Shown here one piece after another: positions 26,767 through 35,031 of a stretch of 64,000 nt of DNA (the first letter of the stretch is position 1; each line of letters begins with the position of its first letter). The notes beneath the pieces were generated by a model. That model saw only the letters and a list, made by a program, of their open reading frames with translations, was not told the DNA's origin and searched no databases. Where the stretch lies: positions 9,519 through 73,518 of the forward strand of contig JASEIM010000010.1 in the NCBI GenBank assembly GCA_030017655.1, written 5' to 3'. The position numbers and the translations under genes were made by a program. The stretch comes from Methanobacterium sp. Lineage in GTDB: Archaea > Methanobacteriota > Methanobacteria > Methanobacteriales > Methanobacteriaceae.

Positions 26767-26998
26767 ATGGCCTTCCTCCTAATTGTAAATTAATAATAAT
26801 TTGTTGTAAGATTGACTTAAAATTTTCTAAATATTCCATTAAAAAGAGTATATTAGGCTATTGATCTTTAGAATATATTTATTCAGAAAGCCATTTTAGT
26901 ATTTTTAGCTTAAATAGAACTCATACAGTTTTAAATGTAATTCTTTTTGTTTATGGTTATAAATATCTTAAAATACATAAAAAGAAATGGTGATGAAA

Positions 26999-27334
26999 AT
27001 GGAATGCACGCTTGTGACTACAGCCCATGATGAAAGCATAACACTAAAAGCAATGGTGGAAAGTGAATGCAGTAGATGCATTGTTTTGTATCAGCACACT
27101 TTTGAAAAAGTTCCTGAATGCTCTGATGAGGATATTGAATATGTAAAAATAGAAGGCTTTCATGGGGATGCTGTTAATGAAATTGAGAAAGCTCTTGATG
27201 GTTTAATAAATGTTAAATTTTACTTGGCCAACGTACATTTGGATATCTACTTATTATATTATATTCTAATAAAAAAAGGAGATTATCCTATTTGGATATT
27301 TGATAATAATCAATTTGTGAAAATGCCCAAATAA
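26999..27334 (+). CDS. Hypothetical protein with Cys-rich N-terminus
   Basis: A 111-residue protein I do not recognise. It has cysteines at MECTLVTT, SECSRC and VPECSDED, then an alternating alpha/beta region (INVKFYLANVHLDIYLLYYIL). GGTGA ends 5 nt before the ATG at 26999; upstream in-frame ATGs at 26987 and 26993 overlap that site. The cysteine spacing could hold a metal, but no known motif fits. Single gene, ending close to the ferredoxin gene on the other strand. Confidence 0.6.
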   Translation: MECTLVTTAHDESITLKAMVESECSRCIVLYQHTFEKVPECSDEDIEYVKIEGFHGDAVNEIEKALDGLINVKFYLANVHLDIYLLYYILIKKGDYPIWIFDNNQFVKMPK

Positions 27335-27346
27335 AAAAGGAAATAA

Positions 27347-27733
27347 TCATTCCACAATAGTTATGGCCCTCATAGGGCATGAGCCGGTGCAGAATCCACA
27401 TCCGATGCATAATTGATTATCTATCCCTACACTCCAGTCTTCTTTGATGCAGATTGCTTTAACAGGACACAATGAAACACATGCTCCGCAATCAACGCAT
27501 TTTTCTTCATCTCTTTTTAAAACTTTTTTAACTGGATCAACCCGTATCCCCTGATTTTCCATGTACTTAATGCCCTCATCAACTTCGTCACCTTCAAGTT
27601 CAATGAGTGCCTTACCACCCTTTGGAGTTATATTTGCTCTTAATATGTTGAAACTTATATTGTATTTCTTCATTGCATCTGAAATAATGGATTTATTCAC
27701 TATATCTGGTGAAAACTTTAACCATACTCTCAT
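27347..27733 (-). CDS. NIL-domain 2x[4Fe-4S] ferredoxin of homocysteine synthesis
   Basis: A 128-residue protein: an N-terminal NIL domain (about 1-75; RVWLKFSPDIVNKSII) and two [4Fe-4S] motifs, CVDCGACVSLCPVKAIC and CIGCGFCTGSCPM. It matches MA1822 of Methanosarcina, the partner that supplies reducing equivalents to the DUF39 enzyme for making homocysteine from aspartate semialdehyde and sulfide. Its ATG overlaps the upstream stop as ATGA, and its ribosome site lies inside the DUF39 gene, so translation is coupled. Confidence 0.93.
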   Translation of the reverse strand: MRVWLKFSPDIVNKSIISDAMKKYNISFNILRANITPKGGKALIELEGDEVDEGIKYMENQGIRVDPVKKVLKRDEEKCVDCGACVSLCPVKAICIKEDWSVGIDNQLCIGCGFCTGSCPMRAITIVE

Positions 27734-29283
27734 AAAGACACCTCATCATTATTTTCTGCGGTTTCACCAATTAAACGGGAAATATCTTCTGCTGTAATCA
27801 TTCCTTTAACTTTATTGTTTTTGTCAATAATTGGAAGCCCTGAAATCTCATATTTATCTATTCTACGTGCAATAACATCTACAGGCTCATCTTCTCTTGC
27901 TATTATTACTTTTTTAGTCATTACATCATTTAATTTTACTTTGCCTTTGGCAATAGCGTTTGCTATATCCCAGGATGTCACAATACCCATTAATTTGCCT
28001 TCATTATCCACAACAGGCAGGTGATTAATGTTATTTTGTACTAATTTTTTGGCAACATCGCTTATTTCCTCTGTAGGATGTGCAATTATCACTGGTTTGC
28101 TTTCAATGTTTTTTATAAGAATGGATGGCTTCTTAATTTCAAGAGGTTTAACTGTATATCCTTTAGAGGGCACACGATTAACTGGTTCTGTTAGGAAGAA
28201 TTTTCCATTATTTATCCAGCTTTTAAGTTCATTAGCTACTTCTTCAGCCTTTTTATAAGATGAAAGTGGAGATGTTTTAATTTCCATGCCATTAATTTCG
28301 ATTTTCCCTGTTTTAAGTTCTTTGTAATTGGTTTCTTTTATAACTGGACGGCTCCGTCTTGGAACTCCGTAATCTATAACATTACAGATTATATCTTCAT
28401 CACTCACCGCTGTTCTTTTGGCTATATCCTCATTTAAGATAGGGATTGGTATTCCAGCCCCAACATAGAGTGTTGGTCCGTAATTTTGCATTGTGGCTCC
28501 TCTAACAAAATCGCTGCTCATCTTTTTCATGTCACCCATGAGCATTAATGTTCCAGCAGAGCCAACAGGCACGCCATTTCTACGTTCTCCTTCTGTGGAA
28601 TGTTGGGTTCCCTCTCCAAGTACATATCCTTCGCCTCCACAGAGGAATATTCTTGTTCCTAATCCTATTGTTTCAAAATATGGATCATTAAGGAGAGGAC
28701 TTAATTGACCAGCGCTTGAATAGCTCACATTTCCAAAATTAGGAAGTAGAGTTCCCATATATGTGTAAAGGGTTTCATCTGTTGAGTTGGTGGCAACAGC
28801 ATAGTTTTGATAACAGTTTCTGGGGTTTACCATTGTGGCCTGGTTCAATTTATCTATATCAATAATGGTTTCTATTTCTTTTCTTGGATAACAGTCTGTT
28901 CCATATGCTTCCACAACTAGTTCAATTTCCTTACCTTTTATAATATCTTCAATCAGGTGTGCTCCACCATATTCCATGCCTATTTGGGGATTTCTGTTTA
29001 ATTGAGTAGCTCCTATGTATGCATCAACAGCTGCAAGCCCTGAATAAGCTTCGACATTGTTTAAAAATGTCCTGTTCATTTTAATAGGGGGATCTGAATG
29101 ACCGAAGTTTAAAAATGCTCCTGAAGAACACATCGCACCAAAAGTACCTGTAGTTACAACATCAACTTCCTCTGCCGCAGCTTTTGAGCCGTTTTCCCTG
29201 ACATATTCTGTCATCTCTGCTGCAGTTAAAACAACAGCATTTCCATTTTCGATTTTTTGGTTGATTTCTTTAATGGTCTTCAT
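27730..29283 (-). CDS. L-aspartate semialdehyde sulfurtransferase (DUF39, homocysteine biosynthesis)
   Basis: A 517-residue DUF39 enzyme with a C-terminal CBS pair (about residues 390-505: AHPTEEISDVAKKLV, GIVTSWDIANAI, GMITAEDISRLI). It is the homologue of MA1821, which makes homocysteine from aspartate semialdehyde in methanogens. Its two functional cysteines are conserved, in GAMCSSGAF (Cys52) and YGTDCYPR (Cys131; the same number as in MA1821). The CBS pair probably senses SAM or nucleotide. It forms an overlapping operon with the NIL ferredoxin and supplies metE. Confidence 0.93.
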   Translation of the reverse strand: MKTIKEINQKIENGNAVVLTAAEMTEYVRENGSKAAAEEVDVVTTGTFGAMCSSGAFLNFGHSDPPIKMNRTFLNNVEAYSGLAAVDAYIGATQLNRNPQIGMEYGGAHLIEDIIKGKEIELVVEAYGTDCYPRKEIETIIDIDKLNQATMVNPRNCYQNYAVATNSTDETLYTYMGTLLPNFGNVSYSSAGQLSPLLNDPYFETIGLGTRIFLCGGEGYVLGEGTQHSTEGERRNGVPVGSAGTLMLMGDMKKMSSDFVRGATMQNYGPTLYVGAGIPIPILNEDIAKRTAVSDEDIICNVIDYGVPRRSRPVIKETNYKELKTGKIEINGMEIKTSPLSSYKKAEEVANELKSWINNGKFFLTEPVNRVPSKGYTVKPLEIKKPSILIKNIESKPVIIAHPTEEISDVAKKLVQNNINHLPVVDNEGKLMGIVTSWDIANAIAKGKVKLNDVMTKKVIIAREDEPVDVIARRIDKYEISGLPIIDKNNKVKGMITAEDISRLIGETAENNDEVSL

Positions 29284-29312
29284 TTAAACACATCCCTTGT
29301 TTTCAAAAACAA

Positions 29313-29331
29313 ATGTATTCCCCAAATACAT
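29313..29331 (-). promoter_or_regulatory. Palindrome upstream of the homocysteine operon, candidate operator
   Basis: ATGTATT and AATACAT pair around CCCCA, 30-48 bp before the DUF39 ATG and just downstream of a TATA-like TATAAATTTATAAATTT (29345-29361), so it would cover the transcription start. A near-match in the opposite orientation (TGTATTGGGG) is at 29421-29430. This suits a repressor site for sulfur or methionine control; the regulator is unknown. Confidence 0.5.
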
Positions 29332-29668
29332 ATGTTTGAGGGCTATAAATTTATAAATTTAAATAAAATGATAAAATTAGTTCCATTTTCTGCATAAATC
29401 TTTTATTTATGTTCCAATTTTGTATTGGGGACAGTAACAGAAATTTTTTAAGTCAAATTTTATCAAATGTCACATCTACTTGGATTATTAAGATATGATT
29501 TAACGTTTTATATAATTTAATTTTTTTCAGTATATACTTTTACTTTAGTCATTCTATAACGATATATTACAAGAAGATCATAAATAATAAGTAAATTTAT
29601 AGTTAAATTTCATTTTTAATAGATTAAACATTAAAATAAGGGTTATGAATAAATTAAAGGTAGATAAT
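29332..29668. other. Divergent intergenic region, homocysteine operon / tldD
   Basis: About 340 nt, very AT-rich, with the probable TATA boxes of both flanking genes and the TGTATTGGGG partial repeat. I see no RNA gene or ORF. Confidence 0.4.
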
Positions 29669-31042
29669 ATGGCAGATCAGATGGATATTGATTTATTTAA
29701 GAGTATGCTTAATAAGATAGAAAATAAAGTTGATTATGCTGATATTAGAGTCAGCGATAGCCAGAATACATCTATTACAATGAAGGATGGTAAAATCCAG
29801 GAAATCAGGTCAGGATCTGACTTTGGAAGTGCCATTCGAATTCTGAAAGATGGGGCGTGGGGCTCTGCATTCACAACGGACCTTACAAGAATGGATGAGA
29901 TGATAGATACTGCCCTGAAACTTTCCAGCGCATTAAAAAGCGATGTTGAACTGGCTGAGGTTCAACCTCAAGTTGATAATGTTAAATTAAAAGCAAAAAT
30001 AAGGCCTGCAGATGTACCTATCGAAGAAAAAAAGGGAATCATGACTGAAGCCAATCATGCAGCCACAATTCCAAAGATTGTTAGTACTACAGTAAGCTAT
30101 GTTGATGCAGAAGGAAGAAATATTTTTTTAAGTACAGAAGGAGCTTCAATAACAACAGAAGAATCAAGGGTGGGCATGTTTTTAAATGCAGTAGCGTCTT
30201 CAGAAAATATAATCCAGTTTGGACATACCAGCACTGGAGGAGCTCGTGGATTCGAAGTGCTGAAAAATGAAGATATTGAAAAATTTGGAAGAAAAGCAGC
30301 AGAAAAAGCGGTAAGGCTTTTGGATGCAGGTTCACCACCTTCAGGGAGATTTCCGGTGGTAATGGACTGTGAACTTTCTGGTGTGTTTATTCATGAAGCT
30401 TTAGGCCATGCTTCAGAGGCGGATTTAATTTTACAGAATGATTCAATACTTAAAGATAAAATGGGAACTCAAATAGGATCATCTCTTGTTACGATAATAG
30501 ATGATGCCAGTATGGATGCTTTTGGTTATTATCCTTACGATGCAGAAGGAGTAAAAACAGCTGAAAATGTCCTGGTTAAAAATGGTGAACTGGTATCTCT
30601 TTTAAGTTCAAGGGAGACTGCTTCAAAGCTTGGTATATCTTCATCTGGAAATGCAAGATCTAAAGTTGGAGACCAGCCAATTGTCAGAATGAGTAATACT
30701 TATCTTAAACCGGGTGATTTGGAGTTTGAGGAATTAATTGAAGATATAAGTGATGGCATATATCTTAAGGGATCCAGAGGCGGTCAGGTGGATACAGGAA
30801 AAGGTATTTTCCAATTTAATGCCGCTGAATCATTCAAAATAGAAAATGGAGAACTAAAGGATCCATTAAGAGATGTATCTTTATCCGGAAATATTCTGGA
30901 AATCCTGAACCATGTGGACGGTCTGGGTAAAGACTTCAAAATGGGTGTGGGCTTTTGTGGAAAGGCAGGTCAGGCAGCTCCAGTTGGAGATGGAGGACCT
31001 CATGTAAGAGTTAGCGAAGCTACCGTGGGTGGATCAAGCTAA
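29669..31042 (+). CDS. tldD: TldD-family metalloprotease
   Basis: Zinc protease subunit of the TldD/PmbA type, which degrades unfolded or modified peptides. The HExxxH metal motif is present as FIHEALGHASEAD near residue 243, with the family segments SREKxxx-like GISSSGNARSK and VGFCGKAGQAAPVGDGGPH. I prefer the ATG at 29669 (AAAGG 8 nt upstream, N-terminus MADQMDIDLF); an ATG at 29645 is in frame. A PmbA/TldE partner is not in the window. AMMECR1 follows after 36 nt and may be cotranscribed. Confidence 0.9.
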   Translation: MADQMDIDLFKSMLNKIENKVDYADIRVSDSQNTSITMKDGKIQEIRSGSDFGSAIRILKDGAWGSAFTTDLTRMDEMIDTALKLSSALKSDVELAEVQPQVDNVKLKAKIRPADVPIEEKKGIMTEANHAATIPKIVSTTVSYVDAEGRNIFLSTEGASITTEESRVGMFLNAVASSENIIQFGHTSTGGARGFEVLKNEDIEKFGRKAAEKAVRLLDAGSPPSGRFPVVMDCELSGVFIHEALGHASEADLILQNDSILKDKMGTQIGSSLVTIIDDASMDAFGYYPYDAEGVKTAENVLVKNGELVSLLSSRETASKLGISSSGNARSKVGDQPIVRMSNTYLKPGDLEFEELIEDISDGIYLKGSRGGQVDTGKGIFQFNAAESFKIENGELKDPLRDVSLSGNILEILNHVDGLGKDFKMGVGFCGKAGQAAPVGDGGPHVRVSEATVGGSS

Positions 31043-31078
31043 ATTGTTAAATTTAAATTTTTTTAAGGGGGTAAAGTG

Positions 31079-31639
31079 ATGATATCAGAAGAAGAAGGAA
31101 AATTTTTGGTAAAACTTGCAAGAGAATCTATAGAAACATATATTAAGGATAGAAAAATCATCAATGTTCCTGAAGATACTCCAAATACTCTAAAAGAGGA
31201 TATGGGGGCATTTGTAACCCTTAATAAGGATGGATTACTCAGGGGATGTATTGGATATCCTGAACCGGTTAAACCACTTGTAAATTCTGTAATTGAAGTT
31301 GCAATATCTGCTGCAGTAAATGATCCTCGTTTTTCTCCTGTAAACTCCAGCGAACTTAATGATCTTGAAATTGAGGTAAGTGTATTAACAAAACCTCAAC
31401 TTATTGAAGTGGAGAGACCTGAAGAATATATGGATAAAATTGAAATAGGAAAAGACGGCCTTATTATAGAAAGAGGACCTTATAGGGGTCTCTTACTTCC
31501 TCAGGTTGCTGTAGAAATGGGATGGAATGTAGAAGAGTTTCTATACAATACTTGTGTTAAAGCTAACCTTCCAGCAGATTGCTGGCTGTATCAGGACGTT
31601 AAAATCTATAAGTTTAATACTGAAATTTTCAATGAATAA
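31079..31639 (+). CDS. AMMECR1-domain protein
   Basis: A 186-residue AMMECR1 family protein. The diagnostic LRGCIG is present (LLRGCIGYPEPVKPL), followed by DPRFSPVNSSEL and GLLLPQVAVEMGWN. The family is conserved from archaea to humans without a settled function; a role in RNA or radical-SAM-linked chemistry has been proposed. GGGGGT lies about 6 nt before the ATG at 31079, which I prefer over the GTG at 31076. Confidence 0.92.
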   Translation: MISEEEGKFLVKLARESIETYIKDRKIINVPEDTPNTLKEDMGAFVTLNKDGLLRGCIGYPEPVKPLVNSVIEVAISAAVNDPRFSPVNSSELNDLEIEVSVLTKPQLIEVERPEEYMDKIEIGKDGLIIERGPYRGLLLPQVAVEMGWNVEEFLYNTCVKANLPADCWLYQDVKIYKFNTEIFNE

Positions 31640-31704
31640 TTTAAACGCTAAGGCAAACTTTGATGAATTTCATTACCTTTTAATGAACTCACTATTAATT
31701 GATA

Positions 31705-32127
31705 TTAGATAGTTTCTGATTTTTTTTCTTCTATTAATTTCAGTATATCGTCTTCTGCTTCCTCGCTTAGAGTTTCAGATGCTTTGGGAAAAAGTTCGTT
31801 TTCCTCACGTTCTACATGTTTTAAAATTATATTATTAAGTTCCTTTAGATTTTCCATCCAATCTTTATCCCCCTGACGAGCATTATCTAGATATTGAAGT
31901 TTTCCCCATGCAAGATCGTGTTCATATTTATTTTTTTTAACCATTTCCTCATCTACAAATTCCATTGGAGGATAAAGGAAATTTTCTTCCCCTATCATAT
32001 GTGCCTCTAATTGTTTTTTTATCTCCGGAAATTTTGAAGTGTTTCCTGTCTCGATTGTTTCCTTGAATAATTCCTTTACGTTTTCATGATCCTCTTTTAA
32101 AGCTTTATAAACATCTCCTTTGGTCAA
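31705..32127 (-). CDS. Hemerythrin-like HHE domain protein
   Basis: A 140-residue four-helix bundle with the di-iron hemerythrin HHE ligands: KEDHENVKELF, EAHMIGEENFLYP, KYEHDLAWG and LKHVEREENELFP. It probably binds O2 or senses oxygen or iron, useful for an anaerobe under oxidative stress. GGAGG lies inside the formal ATG start (32142) and 7-8 nt before a TTG at 32127, so I take MTKGDVYKAL as the N-terminus. Single gene. Confidence 0.9.
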   Translation of the reverse strand: MTKGDVYKALKEDHENVKELFKETIETGNTSKFPEIKKQLEAHMIGEENFLYPPMEFVDEEMVKKNKYEHDLAWGKLQYLDNARQGDKDWMENLKELNNIILKHVEREENELFPKASETLSEEAEDDILKLIEEKKSETI

Positions 32128-32454
32128 ATTGAAAACCTCCATTTTTTTAATACATATGTTAACAAATATTAATAAATTTGTTCAAATTAATATTAATTAA
32201 TCCGTTTATAATTAAAAATTAGAGTCCTTTAAAAATGATAAACGACAATATAAACATTGAAAAATATTGAAAATTACATTGATAAATCATAAATGTTATT
32301 TTAATGATATATTTATTTAAAAAAATAGCGAAAATTCTTTAAATTAATATAACAAATTTTAAATGACATTTTTAAACTTAAATATCAAAATTGCTGGTTT
32401 TATAAAGGCAAATATCAATTTTATAATTTTTAAATTAAATCAAAAAGTGATTAT
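32128..32454. other. Intergenic region, hemerythrin / GTPase
   Basis: About 330 nt of AT-rich DNA between divergent genes. It holds probable promoters (for example the TATA-like ATATTTATTTAAAA near 32309), but I see no ORF, RNA fold or repeat. Confidence 0.35.
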
Positions 32455-33435
32455 ATGTTTATTCCAACTGTACCAACTCCTGACGAAATATTAGATAAAA
32501 GTTTTAGCAGGGCTAAGAAAGCCGCCAACAAAGTAAGAACATCAAAAATTCCACGTCATCAAAAAGCCAAAAGAATTGAAGAGGCAAGAATAAAAACAGC
32601 ATGTCAAGTTACTAAAGATACTTTGAACAACTTACTGGACAAAACTCCCCAGGTAGAAAGCATGCACATGTTCTACCAGGACTATATCGACGTTATGGTA
32701 GGTGTTGATCAACTTAAAAAATCTCTTGGAGCTTTAAATTGGGCTGTAGGAGTTATTAACAAGTTTGAAAACGAGTATGTTTTTAAAGTAAGAAGATCAA
32801 GACCAGAAAACGCGGCAAATGTCAGAAAAGCAGCATTTGGTAGAATCTCGTCTGTAGTGCGTCAAATTGAAGATGAACTCGATTTTTTAAATTATGTAAA
32901 GGGAAAGCTTCGAAACATGCCTACAATTGATTTTGAAGCTACCACAGTGGTTATAGCAGGTTTTCCAAATGTGGGAAAATCTACACTTCTTCGCCAGATT
33001 ACTCCAGCCGAGCCTAAAGTTGCAGATTATCCTTTCACCACTCACGGAATTCAGATAGGACACTTTGAAAGAAAATGGAAAAAGTATCAAATTATTGATA
33101 CTCCAGGACTTCTTGATAGGCCAGTAAGAGATATGAATAACATTGAACTCAGGGCAATGGTGGCTCTGGAACACTTAGCTGATGTTATTTTATACATTTT
33201 CGATGCCTCTGAAACTTCTGGTTATCCACTTGATGCTCAGATGAGGCTTTATGAGGAAATAGAACATATTTTTGAAACACCCATAATAAGTGTTTTTAAC
33301 AAGATGGATTTGGTAGAAAATAATAAGTATTTAGAGAAATATATTAGTAAATTAGATGAATCTTTAATGATTTCAGCCTCAAAAGGGTCTGGTGTAGAAT
33401 TAATAACTAAGAGACTGGAGGTTGAGAAAACCTGA
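32455..33435 (+). CDS. Nog1-type GTP-binding protein
   Basis: A 326-residue GTPase of the Obg/Nog1 class, presumably in large ribosomal subunit assembly. A helical N-terminal domain (about 1-160) precedes the G domain: G1 GFPNVGKST, G3 DTPG, G4 NKMD and the family segment DYPFTTHGI. GTGATTAT precedes the ATG. It ends ...LEVEKT, and its last codons plus the TGA form the 5' arm and loop of the first hairpin of array B. Confidence 0.93.
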   Translation: MFIPTVPTPDEILDKSFSRAKKAANKVRTSKIPRHQKAKRIEEARIKTACQVTKDTLNNLLDKTPQVESMHMFYQDYIDVMVGVDQLKKSLGALNWAVGVINKFENEYVFKVRRSRPENAANVRKAAFGRISSVVRQIEDELDFLNYVKGKLRNMPTIDFEATTVVIAGFPNVGKSTLLRQITPAEPKVADYPFTTHGIQIGHFERKWKKYQIIDTPGLLDRPVRDMNNIELRAMVALEHLADVILYIFDASETSGYPLDAQMRLYEEIEHIFETPIISVFNKMDLVENNKYLEKYISKLDESLMISASKGSGVELITKRLEVEKT

Positions 33436-33746
33436 AAGGTTTTCGAACCTTTGGAAATCCCTCAAAAATCTATGATTTTTGGGGCGCAAAAAACTTGTTT
33501 TTTGCAGCTTCGATTTCCAATGCCCGAACACTTTGTGTTCGGCGGCACAAAATTTTAAAAAAAATTTGAGGTTCTAAAAAAATCCTAAATGATTTTAGAA
33601 AATACTTAGTATTTTTCTAACTGGAGAAAACTCTCGAAATTCGTAGAATTTCAGAGCACAAACACTTTGTGTTTGTAAGCTCTGTTTTCTCCGCCACAAA
33701 ATTGTAAATTTTGTAGGCTCCCAAAAAATTCATTATAAATTTTTTG
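33426..33746 (+). repeat. Hairpin array B with two three-way junctions
   Basis: About ten palindromes. B1 33426-33444 (GAAAACCT, loop gaa, includes the GTPase stop codon). Alternative B1' 33435-33452 (AAAGGTT-ttcg-AACCTTT) shares B1's 3' arm. B2 is an outer stem 33451-33459/33512-33520 enclosing 33460-33484 and 33486-33505. B3 33524-33542 (CCGAACAC, ttt). B5/B6 33572-33617. B7 is an outer 9-bp stem GGAGAAAAC (33623-33631)/33684-33692 enclosing 33636-33652 and 33658-33676. B8 33696-33714 (ACAAAATT, gta). B9 33722-33746 (CAAAAAATT, 7-nt loop). It fills the gap between the GTPase and hsp20. Confidence 0.9.
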
Positions 33747-33794
33747 AGGATTTTTCTGAACCCCAGATATGGAATATTTGGAGGGAATTTAATT

Positions 33795-34370
33795 ATGGAA
33801 AAAAAGGTAATTAAAACTAAGAAAGAATTAGAAATGGAAAAGGGTGAAGGAAAAGAAGTTAAAATGGAAAAAGAGGTTGAAGAAGTCCCAGTTGAAACAG
33901 AAGAAACTACTACTGAAGAAGCAGCACCAGTCGAGAAAAGATTAGAAAAAGGTAAGATGACCGCCCAAAAGATCTTTGAAGATATGATAAGTACATTCCG
34001 TGAAAAGCAGGGTGATTTTGAAAAGGCAATGTCTGAATACACAGCTTCATCTGCAAAATTAGCAATGGATGTGGTAGAGACTGAAAATGACATTGTGGTA
34101 AAGGCAGATCTTCCAGGTGTAAAGAAAGAAGATATTGTAATTGACCTTACAGAGGATTCACTGGAAATAATGGCCATATTTGAAGATGAATCAGAGTTTA
34201 AGGGTGATAATTTCATTAAAAAAGAAAGAAGATATGGAGAATCTAAAAGATCAATTAGTTTGCCACAAATGGTCAAAATCGAAGAAGCAAGTGCTAAATT
34301 TGATAACGGTGTTTTAACAGTTACCATTCCAAAAGAAGAAAAGAAAAGACATACATTATCAGTAGAATAA
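33795..34370 (+). CDS. Hsp20/alpha-crystallin small heat-shock protein
   Basis: A 191-residue small heat-shock chaperone. A Lys/Glu-rich N-terminal arm of about 85 residues precedes the alpha-crystallin domain (about 90-180): VKADLPGVKKEDIVIDL, SISLPQMVKIEEASAKF, then the signature GVLTVTIPK. The arm is much more charged than usual. The frame is open from 33744, but GGAGGG lies 9 nt before the ATG at 33795. A TATA-like ATTATAAATT inside the last hairpin of array B (33732-33741) may drive it. Confidence 0.92.
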   Translation: MEKKVIKTKKELEMEKGEGKEVKMEKEVEEVPVETEETTTEEAAPVEKRLEKGKMTAQKIFEDMISTFREKQGDFEKAMSEYTASSAKLAMDVVETENDIVVKADLPGVKKEDIVIDLTEDSLEIMAIFEDESEFKGDNFIKKERRYGESKRSISLPQMVKIEEASAKFDNGVLTVTIPKEEKKRHTLSVE

Positions 34371-34510
34371 AAATATTTCTATATTTTTCCTTAAATTCAT
34401 TAAATATTAAATTAATTTTTTAATTACAGAAATTTATTTTTATTATTATTTTTTAATTTTAGCTAAGAATTTCTTAATTTACAGTTTATATTTGGATCGG
34501 GAGGAAAAAG

Positions 34511-34948
34511 ATGGATAAAAAGCCCAGAAAATTTGATCATGAAAAAATAATTTATTTTACAGTTGATTTCGCTTTGGATATTATTAAAAACGTAGCCAGG
34601 GGCTTATCCAGAGAACTGGAGAAAAAAATTGATAATTATTCGGGTACTCCTGAAAATGAGTTAATAGAAACCTCAAAAGATTTAATAGCCCGTATAAAAC
34701 TTCCAGGAGTCCCTAAAGAAGATATAGACATAGATTTAACTGAAAAAAAGCTTAAAATTAAAGTAGGCCATGTTGAAACAGATACAGTAATAAAGTACAG
34801 AGGACTTAATAATAAATTAAAGAAAGAAATAGTGCTTCCAAAGAGGATTGTAGTGGAAGAATCATCAGCTGACCTTGAAGATGGTGTATTAACTGTTAAA
34901 ATGCCTAAAAAAGTTAGAAGAGTTAAATATGAGGTCCCTGTTGACTAG
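34511..34948 (+). CDS. Second Hsp20-like protein
   Basis: A 145-residue divergent small heat-shock protein. The alpha-crystallin part begins near residue 55 (LIARIKLPGVPKEDIDIDL) and ends with GVLTVKMPKKVRRVKYEV. It lacks the long acidic arm and the inter-strand extension of its neighbour, so it may form smaller or mixed oligomers. GGGAGGA lies about 7 nt upstream of the ATG. It follows the first hsp20 after 140 nt; it is probably an old tandem duplicate. Confidence 0.87.
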   Translation: MDKKPRKFDHEKIIYFTVDFALDIIKNVARGLSRELEKKIDNYSGTPENELIETSKDLIARIKLPGVPKEDIDIDLTEKKLKIKVGHVETDTVIKYRGLNNKLKKEIVLPKRIVVEESSADLEDGVLTVKMPKKVRRVKYEVPVD

Positions 34949-35031
34949 TTTATTGTATTTATGGTTGATTCAGGATTTTTAGTTTTAATAATTTGAATAT
35001 AAATAATAAATTTTAGTTTAGAGGGTTATTT

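Noticed and set aside
20622..33746. Arrays A and B as CRISPR arrays
   Set aside because: There is no constant repeat with regular spacers, no leader and no cas gene; the units are palindromes of differing sequence and length.
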